This document shows positions 34,872 to 45,700 of a stretch of 64,000 nucleotides of DNA, one piece after another (position 1 is the first letter of the stretch; the number at the start of each line of letters is the position of its first letter). The translations under genes were made by a program, and so were the position numbers. The notes below the pieces were generated by a model. It ran no database searches. It was not told the origin of the DNA and saw only the letters and a list, made by a program, of their open reading frames with translations. The stretch lies in assembly GCA_018064525.1 (NCBI GenBank), contig JAGHVB010000014.1:53990-117989 (forward strand), in the 5' to 3' direction. Source of the stretch: Candidatus Treponema merdequi (GTDB taxonomy: Bacteria; Spirochaetota; Spirochaetia; Treponematales; Treponemataceae).

Positions 34872-34990
34872 AGTGATCTCCTATAATATAATCGGGTAAG
34901 TGGAATTTTCACAGCCCGACAAATTTACAATAACATCATTTTATATTTTTTATTGATTTTATACAACTATTTCGCTATTCTTCTTCTATT

Positions 34991-35824
34991 ATGAGTGATA
35001 ATAATGAACAGACACAAATTCTGACAGATGAAAATTCTCTCTGTAAAATTCCAAACTTTCATACACATACAAAACTTTGCCGCCATGCAGAAGGAATGCC
35101 TTCTGACTATGTAAAGGCTGCAAAAGAGCAGGGTGCGAGCATGCTTGGAATGAGCGATCATTGTCCGTATCCGGAATCGATGGGTTATAACTGGGATAAT
35201 GTCAGAATGAAGGTTTCAGAAATTGAAACATATATTCAGGCTGTAAATCAGGCCAAAAAAGAAGCTCCATTTAATGTCTATCTTGGATTTGAATGTGAAT
35301 ATGATAAAAACTTTGCATTCTGGTACAAGGAACTTAAAGAAAAATACGGTGCTGATTATCTTGTTCTCGGACCTCACTGGTGTGTCGATGGAACTGAAAG
35401 AATATATATTCCTGAAATCAAACATGATTTAAGACTTTTGCATAAATATGCTGACCAGACTGTCGAAGCAATCGGTTCCGGACTTTATGATTTTGTTGCA
35501 CATCCTGATTTATTCATGATGGGATGGCACGACTGGGATAAAGAAACCGAAAGTGTATTAAAGGCAATTCTTGACGCGGCCGTTGATAAAGGTATTCCGC
35601 TTGAGATTAACGGACTTGGTATTAAACGTGGAATTGTTGATGCAAATGTCGGTCCCCGCTACGGATATCCATATCATGAGTTCTGGGAAATGGTTGCAGA
35701 AACGGATGCGAAAGTAATCTGCAATTCTGATGCACATAATCCTGAAGATGTGATTGTATGCGCAAGAAACTCAAGGAAGTTTGCATCTCACTTTGGATTT
35801 AAAGTTATTGATACGGTTTTCTGA
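34991..35824 (+). CDS. PHP-family phosphatase, histidinol-phosphatase (HisK)-like
   Basis: 277 residues. The PHP metal ligands appear in order: NFHTHTKLCRHAEG, SDHCPYPE, the FECEYDKNF segment, GPHWCVDG, VAHPDLFMMG and the final CNSDAHNPEDV. This set binds a trinuclear metal cluster in histidinol-phosphate phosphatase of the PHP type. No other his gene is in the window, so histidine synthesis is not proven and another phosphoester may be the substrate. The start ATG lacks a visible ribosome site. The NifU-like gene lies divergently upstream; the two may share a control region. Confidence 0.85.
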   Translation: MSDNNEQTQILTDENSLCKIPNFHTHTKLCRHAEGMPSDYVKAAKEQGASMLGMSDHCPYPESMGYNWDNVRMKVSEIETYIQAVNQAKKEAPFNVYLGFECEYDKNFAFWYKELKEKYGADYLVLGPHWCVDGTERIYIPEIKHDLRLLHKYADQTVEAIGSGLYDFVAHPDLFMMGWHDWDKETESVLKAILDAAVDKGIPLEINGLGIKRGIVDANVGPRYGYPYHEFWEMVAETDAKVICNSDAHNPEDVIVCARNSRKFASHFGFKVIDTVF

Positions 35825-35870
35825 TTTGTGAAGTTCCATATTAAGTAATAAAAACGAAATTTTATTACTC

Positions 35871-35899
35871 TTGACAAGAATTTTATTTTTTAAGATTAT
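35871..35899 (+). promoter_or_regulatory. promoter directly before DUF4912 gene (possible leaderless start)
   Basis: TTGACA (35871-35876), 17-base spacer, GATTAT (35894-35899, 4 of 6). The ATG of the next gene begins at 35907, 7 bases after the -10 box, so transcription would begin at or next to the start codon. Confidence 0.6.
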
Positions 35900-35906
35900 T
35901 GAATTT

Positions 35907-36587
35907 ATGAAAATTACTGAAGCTAAAAATAATTTATCGCGCAATCACCTTGAGACACTTACTTCTTCTCAGCTTATTGCACTTGCAGATCTTCATGGAA
36001 TTGATATTCCTGATGATTTGAACCGTCGTTTTATCATCGAAGAATTACTTGAAGTTGCAAAAGAGCTTGATGAAAATGCAAACTTTAAAGAAACAATTAA
36101 AGTTACAGAAGATGCTGTAAATTCCATTGCTACAGAATTACCAGATACTTATAATGAAACTAAAATTGATGTTCTTATGAGAAATCCTGTTTCTCTTTTT
36201 GTATACTGGGACATCAGTGAAGTTCATCTGAAACAGATTACTGCAAATAAGACTCCGCTTCATCTTCAGGTCTGTCTTTTTGATGACCTTGAAAGTGAAA
36301 AACCGGAAGATACTTTTGATATCCAGATTAATCAGGAAGACCGTGAACAGTATATTTTGATTCCTGGAGCAAAAAAATATGTCAGGGTTGATTTGATGCA
36401 GAATTCTGGAAGTGCACTTGATAATGTTCTTGCTGTCTCTTCAAGAATTCAGATTCCACAGGCTTCAGAAGAGTTTAAACATTTTCAGCCGGGTCATGAT
36501 CAGAAAATCAAACCTGTTCTTGAATTGTCAGGAATAAAAACAATGTTCAAAAATCTTTATAATAATTACAGGCAGTCTTTTAACTGA
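35907..36587 (+). CDS. DUF4912-domain protein
   Basis: 226 residues from ATG 35907; the ORF-track start at 35871 lies in the promoter. An N-terminal helical part (HLETLTSSQLIALADLHGIDIP) resembles a Rho-N/SAP-like motif, and the remainder has the DUF4912 signature (VLMRNPVSLFVYWDISEVHL). DUF4912 proteins are often found next to GH57 alpha-glucan enzymes, as here (14 bp upstream of one). They might bind glucan or the enzyme; this is inference. The probable promoter would make a leaderless mRNA, consistent with no ribosome site at the ATG. Confidence 0.82.
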   Translation: MKITEAKNNLSRNHLETLTSSQLIALADLHGIDIPDDLNRRFIIEELLEVAKELDENANFKETIKVTEDAVNSIATELPDTYNETKIDVLMRNPVSLFVYWDISEVHLKQITANKTPLHLQVCLFDDLESEKPEDTFDIQINQEDREQYILIPGAKKYVRVDLMQNSGSALDNVLAVSSRIQIPQASEEFKHFQPGHDQKIKPVLELSGIKTMFKNLYNNYRQSFN

Positions 36588-36601
36588 TATCGGAGCACGT
36601 T

Positions 36602-38200
36602 ATGTCAAGTAAAAATATTTCATTATTATTAAATCTTCATCATCCATACATAAGACACACAGACGAAAAATCGCTTGAAAATGCTCAGGAAAAAGCTCTT
36701 TTATTTGAAAAGATTACAAACGTTTATATTCCATTGTTAAATATGCTTTCAAAACTCGAAAGCGAAAATTTAAAATATAAAATTGCAATTGTTTTTTCAA
36801 CACCGCTTTGTTCTTTACTTTCTGATTCACTTATTAAAAAGCAGTATGTTGAATATCTGGATAAGCTTATCGATTTTGGAAAAAATGAAATCGTAAGAAC
36901 AAAAGGTTTTAAAGAAGTAAATAAACTTTCTGTTGAATATCTTGAAAAAGCAGTAGAAGCAAAAAGATATTTTACAGAAGTATATGAAAATAATCTTTTG
37001 AAACATTTTGCATCTTTTGCTAAAAAAGGTATTGTAGAAATTCTTGCAACATGCGGAACTTATATGTTTATGCCGCATTATGCAGATATGAGTGAAATCT
37101 TAAATGCTCAGGTAGAAACAGGTTTATATTCTGTAAGACATTATTTTGGAGTAAACGCAGAAGGCTTTTTCCTTCCGGAAATGGGTTACGCCCCTGGTAT
37201 AGAAAAAGTCTTGAGAATGTACGGCGTCAACTACACAATTCTTCCTTCACAGAGTTTCCTTTTGGGAGAGGTTACTCCGGAAAAAGGAATTTTTGCTCCA
37301 TGCCGCTGTTACAACTGTCTTTCTCTTTTTGCAACAGATAAAATTAAACTTGAATATAATCAGAATGAAATTTATAAAAATTATAATAAAGACATTGCCT
37401 GGGAACTTGAATTAAAAGAACTTACTCCTTTCATAAAAAAAGGTCAGGCAAGAACTCCATCTGGTTTCTGTTATTTTAATAATTCTTTTACAGAATCTGA
37501 AATCAATCCGAAAATCTTAAAAAAATCTGAATATATTTATAATTCAGAAAATGCATGTAATCAGATACTGATTGATGCAGATGACTTTGTTAACGGATAT
37601 AAAACAAAACTTGAAGATGCTGCAAAGATTTTAAAGGATACTGATGTTTCAATGACTTGTGTTTTTGATGATTCAATGCTTTATTCGTCATGGAACGAAG
37701 GTCTTTTATGGTTTGAAAATGTAATCAGAAAATTTGTTCAGAATGATATTAATGTTACAACTTTCTCTGAACTTCTTTTTGATAAATTTTCACTTCAGAA
37801 AATTGTTCCTTATTTTGCATCAGGCTCAGAAGAAAGTTATGGAGAAGATTATCTTTCAAATAAAAATGGATGGATGATCCGTTATCTCAGAAAAGCATGT
37901 GAAAGAATCGTTGACCTTGCCGGAAGATTCCCGGATGACAGCGGATTAAAAGTCAGACTTTTGAATCTCGGTTCAAGAGAATTAATGCTTGCACAGAGTT
38001 CTGAATGGGCAAAAATGATTGAAACAAATCAGTATGCAGAATATGCAGAAAAGACATTTAAAGACAGCATCATTTCCTTTACTGCTGTTTTTGATGCACT
38101 TGGTTCAAATACTGTAAGTACTGAATGGCTTTGTAATCTCGAAAAAGAACATCCGATTTTCCCATGGATGAACTTTAGAATTTTCAGCAAGAAAAAATAA
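36602..38200 (+). CDS. GH57-family alpha-glucan branching enzyme-like protein (DUF1957 type)
   Basis: 532 residues. NISLLLNLHHPYIR at the start, the nucleophile-region motif FFLPEMGYAPGIEKVL near residue 191 (Glu) and the acid-region VFDDSMLYSSWNEG near 354 (candidate Asp) fit the GH57/DUF1957 (beta/alpha)7-barrel proteins, some of which are 1,4-alpha-glucan branching enzymes. The sequence around the second motif differs from the usual DTELFGHWW, so the family's activity should be treated with caution. GGAG precedes the ATG. It probably works in glycogen-like storage with the DUF4912 partner. No other glycogen gene is nearby. Confidence 0.82.
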   Translation: MSSKNISLLLNLHHPYIRHTDEKSLENAQEKALLFEKITNVYIPLLNMLSKLESENLKYKIAIVFSTPLCSLLSDSLIKKQYVEYLDKLIDFGKNEIVRTKGFKEVNKLSVEYLEKAVEAKRYFTEVYENNLLKHFASFAKKGIVEILATCGTYMFMPHYADMSEILNAQVETGLYSVRHYFGVNAEGFFLPEMGYAPGIEKVLRMYGVNYTILPSQSFLLGEVTPEKGIFAPCRCYNCLSLFATDKIKLEYNQNEIYKNYNKDIAWELELKELTPFIKKGQARTPSGFCYFNNSFTESEINPKILKKSEYIYNSENACNQILIDADDFVNGYKTKLEDAAKILKDTDVSMTCVFDDSMLYSSWNEGLLWFENVIRKFVQNDINVTTFSELLFDKFSLQKIVPYFASGSEESYGEDYLSNKNGWMIRYLRKACERIVDLAGRFPDDSGLKVRLLNLGSRELMLAQSSEWAKMIETNQYAEYAEKTFKDSIISFTAVFDALGSNTVSTEWLCNLEKEHPIFPWMNFRIFSKKK

Positions 38201-38246
38201 CGAAAAAGAAGTGACTCTGAAGTAAAAACTGAGAAGTGCGAGACGC

Positions 38247-39551
38247 TTATTCCAGACTCTGAATGTCAATTACTCTGTCAAAAAGTTTGTTTGAGTTTTT
38301 GACAAGGTTGATGCTGTTTCTTGCGGGTGTAAATGAAGGATTAAGTTTTAAACAGTTTTCCCAGCACTCGACAGCCTGTTCCATTTTTCCATTTGCGTAG
38401 AATTTTAAACCGTCTTCGTAGTAACCTTCAGCTACGAGTTCCTGTGATTTTCTTCCGCGGTCCCCAAAATTGATTTTTGCTGCAAGTGAAAAGTGATTTA
38501 CAGGATTTAATGAAGATGTCAGATCAAATGTGTAGTTTAAGTCAATTACAAAAGATTTGAGCTTGATTTCCGTTCCGAGACTAAAACGAGGGTTAGCACC
38601 TTTCAGTCTGAATCCTGCCATCAGTTCCACAAAATTTGTAATATTTACATCAACTCCGGCACCAAAAGACCACATTTCGCTTTTTGAAAAATCAGAAATA
38701 TTTACAGGCTGTGAAAAATCAGCACATATTGAAACAGGTTTTAAAAATCTGTAACTGATTCCGGCAGAAAGTTTTGTTGGAAGTGAATCATCTGTCTGAA
38801 CGCCTTTAGAAGTTCCAAAACCAGTAAGTGCAATACCTGCATTCATAAGGCTTAACCCGATTTTTAAGTTTGGATTTCTGTCATTAAAAAATTTTCCTGC
38901 ATTAAAACGCAGAAGAATTCCAAGGTCTCCCATAAGGGCCGCACCAGACTGTGCAAGACCCGAGTTTTTAATAATTTCACCAGTAATTCTGTCTGTATAA
39001 TCTGGAATTGAGCGCCATGCGGCTTTTACATTTGCTCCGACTGCAAGCCCCTTGAAATAATAGCCATGAAAAAAGTTGTATGAAACATTAAAGACTGCAG
39101 TTGTTTCTGAATAATAATTTGATGCAGCTCTTTCTCCAAAATCATTATATTCTGTAAAGGGAACGTAAAAACATTTGAGTTTTGCACCGTAACCTAAATC
39201 ATTTTTTCGCTGTGTAAAGGCAAATGTTTCAACATTTGAGTCTGAAATCCAGGAATTGTGAAGAAGTGCAAGTTCTGTATTTTCAAGGACTGAACTTGCT
39301 GCCGGATTGTAGTCAAAAAATCCAATGTCATCGGCAACGGCTGTAAAAGCAGATCCAAGGCTTTCTTCACGGCCTCCGGACGGAATGTTAAGCGACGGGA
39401 AAACTGTTGTACCTGCATTTTTGTCTACAAAACCGGAAAAGGAATCTGCAAGTGATGAAAAGACATCAATGTATTCCAGTGAACACACTTTTACTGGTAT
39501 AATAAAAGCGGTGAGGAGGAGAGAAATACATATTTTACAAATTCTTTTCAT
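38247..39551 (-). CDS. UPF0164 (FadL-like) outer-membrane protein with C-terminal TPR
   Basis: 434 residues with a signal peptide (ICISLLLTAFIIPVKVCS). The early GREESLGSAFTAVADDIGFFDYNPAASS segment is the UPF0164 signature of the treponeme FadL-like porin group. Alternating strands with Gly/aromatic pattern follow (GLAVGANVKAAWRS, SFGAGVDVNITNFVELMAGFRLKG, FSLAAKINFG). The last ~60 residues switch to a TPR-like unit (GLKFYANGKMEQAVECWENCLKLNPSFTPA), which would face the periplasm. It may import hydrophobic nutrients. A TTGAAT-16-TATAAT element directly precedes the ATG. It runs divergent to the big TPR gene. Confidence 0.88.
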   Translation of the reverse strand: MKRICKICISLLLTAFIIPVKVCSLEYIDVFSSLADSFSGFVDKNAGTTVFPSLNIPSGGREESLGSAFTAVADDIGFFDYNPAASSVLENTELALLHNSWISDSNVETFAFTQRKNDLGYGAKLKCFYVPFTEYNDFGERAASNYYSETTAVFNVSYNFFHGYYFKGLAVGANVKAAWRSIPDYTDRITGEIIKNSGLAQSGAALMGDLGILLRFNAGKFFNDRNPNLKIGLSLMNAGIALTGFGTSKGVQTDDSLPTKLSAGISYRFLKPVSICADFSQPVNISDFSKSEMWSFGAGVDVNITNFVELMAGFRLKGANPRFSLGTEIKLKSFVIDLNYTFDLTSSLNPVNHFSLAAKINFGDRGRKSQELVAEGYYEDGLKFYANGKMEQAVECWENCLKLNPSFTPARNSINLVKNSNKLFDRVIDIQSLE

Positions 39552-39554
39552 TTT

Positions 39555-39582
39555 ATTATAATTTTACCAAAAATATATTCAA
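39555..39582 (-). promoter_or_regulatory. promoter of the UPF0164 gene, very close to its start
   Basis: On the minus strand TTGAAT (39582-39577), 16 bases, TATAAT (39560-39555), then only three bases to the ATG (39551). Transcription would begin at or inside the first codons, so the mRNA would be leaderless or the start lies further in. Confidence 0.5.
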
Positions 39583-39705
39583 ATGTCTAATATCTCCAGT
39601 GTGTAACAACTATCTGGACATTATCGTTATAATAATTTTTCGGTTTTTTTTCCTTATATCATTAATTTTATTTACCGAAAAATATTAAGATAAGGGGAAT
39701 TTATT

Positions 39706-42700
39706 ATCAAAAAAGTCATTTTGATTCTGACATCATTATTTTTTCTCAACTTGTGTTTTGCAGAGGATAATTCTGCCGGTGCTGTAAATTCTACTCAGAA
39801 TAAAAATGAAACAAAAATCAGAGAAATTGATGTTCTGATTGATGAAACTTATTATTCAAAAGCTCTTATTGAACTTAGCGATTATCTTCGTGCGCATCCG
39901 GATGAACTTGATATTGTTCAGAAAAGAATTGATAAAATTATGAAAGCGAGAAATCAATATATTGTTCTTGCAAATCAGCTTATAGATGTTATGGAAAATG
40001 ATCCGGAAAATGCGCAGCATAAGCTTGAAATTATTTCTCAGCTTGAAAGTGTAGAAAAAAATCCTACAGAAGAGCAGCTTTCTTTTATACGTCAGGCAAA
40101 AATAGCTGCACAGTTTACATATTACAGAGCTCAGTTCAGAAGAATTGTTGAAGAGTCTGAAAAACTTCTTGAAAAGGGTGAATATTCTCAAAGTGTTTCC
40201 CAGATTCAAAAGGGATTTAATATGTATCGTGAAGAATTTTACGACGAAAATCCTGCAGGTGTTACAAACAATGTTACACAGATTGTCAATTCCATAAACT
40301 CACTTTGTAAAGAATATTCAAATGAACAGGATAGATTAAAAAGTTCATACAACGCTTTTATTAATGCTGTAAAAAGTTCAAATTATAATGATGCTGCAAA
40401 AACATATTCCAACTTCAACAATGAAATGCAGAATCTTGCAGACATAAGAAATTCAATTTATAAAAATGCAGTTTCATTAAAAGATATTTTTGCTTCACTT
40501 CAGAAAAAAAATCCGGAATTAACAGAGGCTTCTTATCTTCCGTTTGTTTTCAGATTTACACTCGGACTTGAAAATAATAAACGTTCTGGAATTATTGGCG
40601 TAATTGATAGTCAGTTTGCACAATATGTAGAAGGTGCAAAACCTGTAATAAACGATGTAATTACAAGCGGAGAGTTTGCAAAAATTGATGAGACAAATGT
40701 TGCATCTGTAAAAAGTTCGGAACTTCCGGTTTCAAAACTTTCGTCACTTTATAATTTTGCAGAACTGGGAATTTCCGTAAATGGAATGTATAAAAAACTC
40801 AGCTACGAAGTGAAATTTGATACTTCCAATAAAAATTATGTTGCATCAATGGAATATGTAAAAACAGTTTCAAAAACACTTGATGAAAGCTATTCTGTTC
40901 TTTCCAGATATCAGAAAACAAATGAAACCCTGAAAGCAATTGTAAAACCGGAAGATGCTGTTGAAGGTATAAGATCAAAAAATTCGTATGCTTCAATGAT
41001 GATTTCATGTTCAAAAGAATATGATGAATGTGCATCAAAAGCAGATTCTCTTTTGAATGAATTGTGGTTTACTTCTTACAGAGATACGATTGTTCAGAAT
41101 TCCAGAACAAAATCAGATGATTCTCCTTTTGAATATAAAAATTTTGATTCATATTATTCGTTGTTAAATAAAACTTTGTATGATGTCTGCAAAAAAGCAA
41201 GTGAGCAGCAATGGAAAGAAACTGCTTCTTATTTTGCATCTGCTTCAAATGACATCTGTAACTATTATCAGGAAGAATACAGAAAAACCCGGGAACTTCT
41301 TGAAACTCATTACCCGAAAGAAGCTCTTGTTTTACTTTCTAAAACAGAAAAAGATCTTAATGCTGATGCAGATACTCTCATTCAGTGCCGCGATATTCTT
41401 GTTCAGAGTTCTTCAAATAAATCTGCGTTTGCTCAGGAAGAAAAAGCTGTCGTTGACGGTGTTGCAAGAATGAATCAATTTAAAAAGGAAAGCCGTGATA
41501 CAACAGATAAATGTAATGAAGAAATTCTTTTAAGCCAGAGAGCAGTAAATGAAGCTGAACTTCGTTATAATCAGGCAGTCAGTGCGTATAAACGGAACGA
41601 TTACACAAATGCAAGAAAGAATATTGAACTTGCATCTTTAAAATATAAGGAATCATTTGACCATCAGGAAAATTCTGAACTTCGCGACAACAGTGATAAA
41701 AAACTTTTTGCATTAGGTCAGCAGATTAATGATGCAGAAAATAAACTCGTTGTAGCGGAAGTGCGTCAGTTAAAAAATAAGGCAAAGACTGAATATTATA
41801 ACGGAAATTTTGAAAAGTCTGAAAGTCTTCTTGCAAAAGCAAAGAGCAGATGGGCTGTTACAAATGGAGATGAAGAAGATGAAGAAATTAAAAATCTCCT
41901 TGCTCTTGTAGAAACAGCTCTTTCAATGAAGACCGGTCGTGTAATTCCACCGACTGCACCTCTTTATCCTGAAATGTCTCAGATTTTAAGTATTGCTCAC
42001 CAGTATTATGACAAAGGTTCTAAACAGATAAAGAAAGGTGAAAAGGATGAAGGTGTTGAGATTTTGAATCTTGCAAAGAAAAAACTTCAGGAAGTTCAGC
42101 TTGTATATCCGTTAAATCAGGAAGCGAGTCTTTTGACACTTAGAATCGACCAGTTGATTGATTCTGACAGTTTTAACGATATGTTTGACAGAAAAGTTGC
42201 AAGTGCAAAAGAAAACTATAAAATCCGTGATAAGCAGCAGGAAGCTTACCGTGATCTTTGTGACCTTTATGAAATCAGACCTGATTATCCGGGACTTAAA
42301 AATCTGATTTATCAGGTTGAACTTGAACTTGGTTTTAAACAGAAACCTGTTGATACGACAGCGATAACAAAATCTCAGGCTTTGACCCGTGAAGCACAGT
42401 CGCTGATTTCTTCTGCCGGTAAAAATGAAGCACAGCTTAGAAATGCACTTGCAAAGCTTGATCAGGCTATTGTATTGAATCCAAATAATGATCAGGCATA
42501 TATGTTAAAAGACCGTGTCCAGGTTTCTCTCGGAGGAAGGGCAAGCGTTGTATTGTCTTCTGCAGATGAAGCAAAATATCAGTCTGCAATTCAGGAACTG
42601 CAGAAAAATAATATCGTTGGTGCTTATGCAATTGTTGAACAGCTTTTGCAGAAGCCTGAAAATAAGAGAAGTACAAAAGTACTTGATTTACAGAAAAAAG

Positions 42701-42717
42701 TAAAAGCATTGTTGTAA
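39706..42717 (+). CDS. large exported TPR/coiled-coil protein with apparent non-ATG start
   Basis: ~1,003 residues. The ORF track starts at TTG 39721, but the frame extends upstream to ATC 39706 (and ATT 39703), 8 (or 5) bases after AAGGGG. This reading gives (M)KKVILILTSLFFLNLCFA, a complete signal peptide with Lys residues, which the TTG start lacks. The mature protein is mostly helical with TPR-like pairs at both ends (YYSKALIELSDYLRAHPDEL; YKRNDYTNARKNIELASLKY; NPNNDQAYMLKDRVQ) and long coiled-coil stretches between. It is probably a periplasmic scaffold. A hairpin ATTTTTCGGT/ACCGAAAAAT (39635-39683) precedes the ribosome site. The sensor phosphatase follows after 43 bp. Confidence 0.8.
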   Translation: MKKVILILTSLFFLNLCFAEDNSAGAVNSTQNKNETKIREIDVLIDETYYSKALIELSDYLRAHPDELDIVQKRIDKIMKARNQYIVLANQLIDVMENDPENAQHKLEIISQLESVEKNPTEEQLSFIRQAKIAAQFTYYRAQFRRIVEESEKLLEKGEYSQSVSQIQKGFNMYREEFYDENPAGVTNNVTQIVNSINSLCKEYSNEQDRLKSSYNAFINAVKSSNYNDAAKTYSNFNNEMQNLADIRNSIYKNAVSLKDIFASLQKKNPELTEASYLPFVFRFTLGLENNKRSGIIGVIDSQFAQYVEGAKPVINDVITSGEFAKIDETNVASVKSSELPVSKLSSLYNFAELGISVNGMYKKLSYEVKFDTSNKNYVASMEYVKTVSKTLDESYSVLSRYQKTNETLKAIVKPEDAVEGIRSKNSYASMMISCSKEYDECASKADSLLNELWFTSYRDTIVQNSRTKSDDSPFEYKNFDSYYSLLNKTLYDVCKKASEQQWKETASYFASASNDICNYYQEEYRKTRELLETHYPKEALVLLSKTEKDLNADADTLIQCRDILVQSSSNKSAFAQEEKAVVDGVARMNQFKKESRDTTDKCNEEILLSQRAVNEAELRYNQAVSAYKRNDYTNARKNIELASLKYKESFDHQENSELRDNSDKKLFALGQQINDAENKLVVAEVRQLKNKAKTEYYNGNFEKSESLLAKAKSRWAVTNGDEEDEEIKNLLALVETALSMKTGRVIPPTAPLYPEMSQILSIAHQYYDKGSKQIKKGEKDEGVEILNLAKKKLQEVQLVYPLNQEASLLTLRIDQLIDSDSFNDMFDRKVASAKENYKIRDKQQEAYRDLCDLYEIRPDYPGLKNLIYQVELELGFKQKPVDTTAITKSQALTREAQSLISSAGKNEAQLRNALAKLDQAIVLNPNNDQAYMLKDRVQVSLGGRASVVLSSADEAKYQSAIQELQKNNIVGAYAIVEQLLQKPENKRSTKVLDLQKKVKALL

Positions 42718-42760
42718 TTTTATGATGACTAAAGTAAAATGACAGATGGTGGGATTATTC

Positions 42761-45700
42761 TTGAATAAAATCAGCAGTTTTAGAAAGTTTATTTTTCTCT
42801 TTTTGATTTTTACAGGCATATATGTTTTTGTGCCCCAGAATGTTTATGCTGAATTTTACTGGGAAGTTCCTGAAAAACTTACATCAACTGATTCACGCTT
42901 TCCAAAAGCGATAAGTAATAACGATTCATGCGCTGTTTTCTGGCAGGAAACAGATACTCAGAATAAACTTGTTTATCTTTCATGTTCTGTAAAAATGTAT
43001 AATACGGATGGACGAGCAGAGTGGAATTCAGTCAGAAAATTTGCGGGTCCTTTTCCTTATTCGGGAGAAGTACCTGATTTATATTCTGCTGCGATGAATA
43101 AAGACGGAAAAATCTGTGTCAGCCTCTTGTCTGATTCAAATACCATTTCTGTTTTTACTTCTTCTGACGGCGGAAAAACTTTTAATGAAAATCATTTTGA
43201 AAAATTAAGTCTTCCGCTTGTTGCACCACGAATCTATTCACTTAAATCAGGAGATTTTATTCTCTTTACATCACTTGGAAAAGATGAATCTTTTTCGATG
43301 CTTACTGCAAGAAGTCATGACGGATTAAAGTGGTCTGAGTTTACAAATTTTGAACCGACAAAAAATTTGAAAAATCCATTTTTGCCAGTACTTGTTTCTT
43401 CTGAAAAAGGAGAGACACTTTTCTTTCAGGCACAATATCTTTACGGAACAAGACTTTCATATCAGCTTTATACGACACATTCCCGTTCAAACGGTGCTTC
43501 ATGGAGTGCTGCGGAATTAGTAACTGACCAGACTTCTGTTTCAGGTTCAGATAATCTTTTTACATCCTTTCATAATCAGCAGCCTTCAATACTTTCAAAA
43601 GATTCAAGAACATATATTGCATGGGAAAGAACTCATATAGCTTCTGAAAATTCAAATATCTGTTTTGCAGAAGTTGATTCTTCAACAGGAAAAATAGTTT
43701 CTCAGGTAGAACAGCTTACTTCTCGGGGAAACTGTTCAAGACCTGTTTTATTTTCTTTTAATGATATGATAAGTCTTGTCTGGTTTGATACAAGACTTGG
43801 AACAGAAACAGTTTATTTTTCTCAGAAAGAAGGTGTTTTGTGGAATGAAATCAAACTTTCGCAGAATGGACTTTCATCTGTCTTTTCTTATCCTGTGGTT
43901 ACAAACGGAGGTAAGGAACTTGCTTTTGTATGGCAGACAGATAATTCAATTTACAGACTTTCTGCAGATAACAGTGTAAGACAGCCGAAAATCAATCCAT
44001 TGACGTACATAGCAGGACGTCATTCAAAAGAAGAAAAAGTCCGTTATCAGATTATGCTTCCACAGGACAGCTCCGGTATTGCAGGATATTCCTGGATATG
44101 GACAAAAGATAAAGACGAAGAAGTTCCGCATATTTTAAAAGCACTTCCAAAAGAGAATGTTGTAAATGTAGAAGCTTCTGATGAAGGTGAATATTTTCTT
44201 AAAGTTGCTGCAACTGACTATGCAGGAAACTGGTCTGATGCTCAGATTATATCTTATTACAGAGATTTGACTCCTCCTTCATGTCCTGTCATAAAACTTC
44301 CGGAACTTGATCAGTATGGATTTGTAAATGCAAACTCATTTGTAATTTCATGGCAGGATGATGAAAATGCTGATGATATCGCAGGTTATTCATGGAATAT
44401 TGTCAGGGCAGATGATATGGTTAAAGGTGTTGTTACATCTAAAAAGCATCCTGCAAAATTTTCTGATTTAGAAATTAAAGATACAGTTACTGCATTTAAC
44501 AATAAATATGATTCTTCCGTCTTACCACAAAAAATTTCTGCTCCACAGAAAAAAATAATGCAGAAGAAAAACAATACACAATTTATAAATTATTCAAATG
44601 GAATTTATATTTTTGCTGTCCGTGCAATTGACGAAGTTGGAAATGTCGGAGAACCTTCTTACGCTGTTTTATATTTAAATAAATTTGAACCTTATACATT
44701 AATTACATCTGTAAAAAAATCGCAGGATATTTTTGGAAATGTTAACCTGACTCTTGAAGGTACAGGATTTAATTATGACGGCATTATATCTGACATTTAT
44801 CTTACTCAGGAAAATAAAACAGAGTCAGCCGTTCATTTAAAATATTCAAACGGTGATTATAAAATAAATTCAAATTATAAAATTTCAGACATCAAACTTT
44901 CTTCACAGCTTCCGAAAGGAAAATATTATATTTCTCTTTACCACACAGACCGCGGATTGTATAAATCAAATCTTGCATTCTCAATTTCTGAAAACGGTAC
45001 TGTTAAGATTGAAAAAGAATATGAATATGTTCCAGACTGGTTCGGATATACAAAACTTGGAAAATATAATGTTCAGGTTGCATACATTTTGCTTGCAGTT
45101 CTTCTGATTTTTGCTCTTGCAGGAATTCTTCTTGCAGTCAAGGGAATTGCGAATACTATAAAGGATTTCAATATTGTTAATCTTGAAGTCCGTGCTTTAA
45201 TACAAGGAGATATTATGCCATTACAGAAAAAACAAAGGGCAGTGGCCCTTAAGAAAAAAGGCGGTGGACTCCGTCTTAAACTCATTGGATTTACTGTTAT
45301 ACTTGTTTTGATGGTTTCTCTTCTTGTATCAATTCCTCTCGGATTTATAATGGTAAGGACTCAGGAGCAGAGTCTTTCGCAGGGCCTTCAGGATCGAGTA
45401 AATGTACTTCTTGAAAGTTTATCAAGTGGAACCAAGGCGTATATGCCTTCTGAAAATATTCTTGAACTTTCTTATCTTCCTGGTCAGTCAAGTGCTCTTG
45501 AAGAAGCCAATTATGTAACAATTACCGGTTTTAAAACCGGAGAAGAAAATTTTACTGATGCAGCTCTTGAATATGTATGGGCAACTAATGATGAGCGGAT
45601 TACAAATGAAAATGAAAATGAAAAAATAATTGATTCTAAAATTTATAATGCCGGAAGTTCAAAAATTACTGATGAAATATTCAGTCAGATAGCAATGAAC

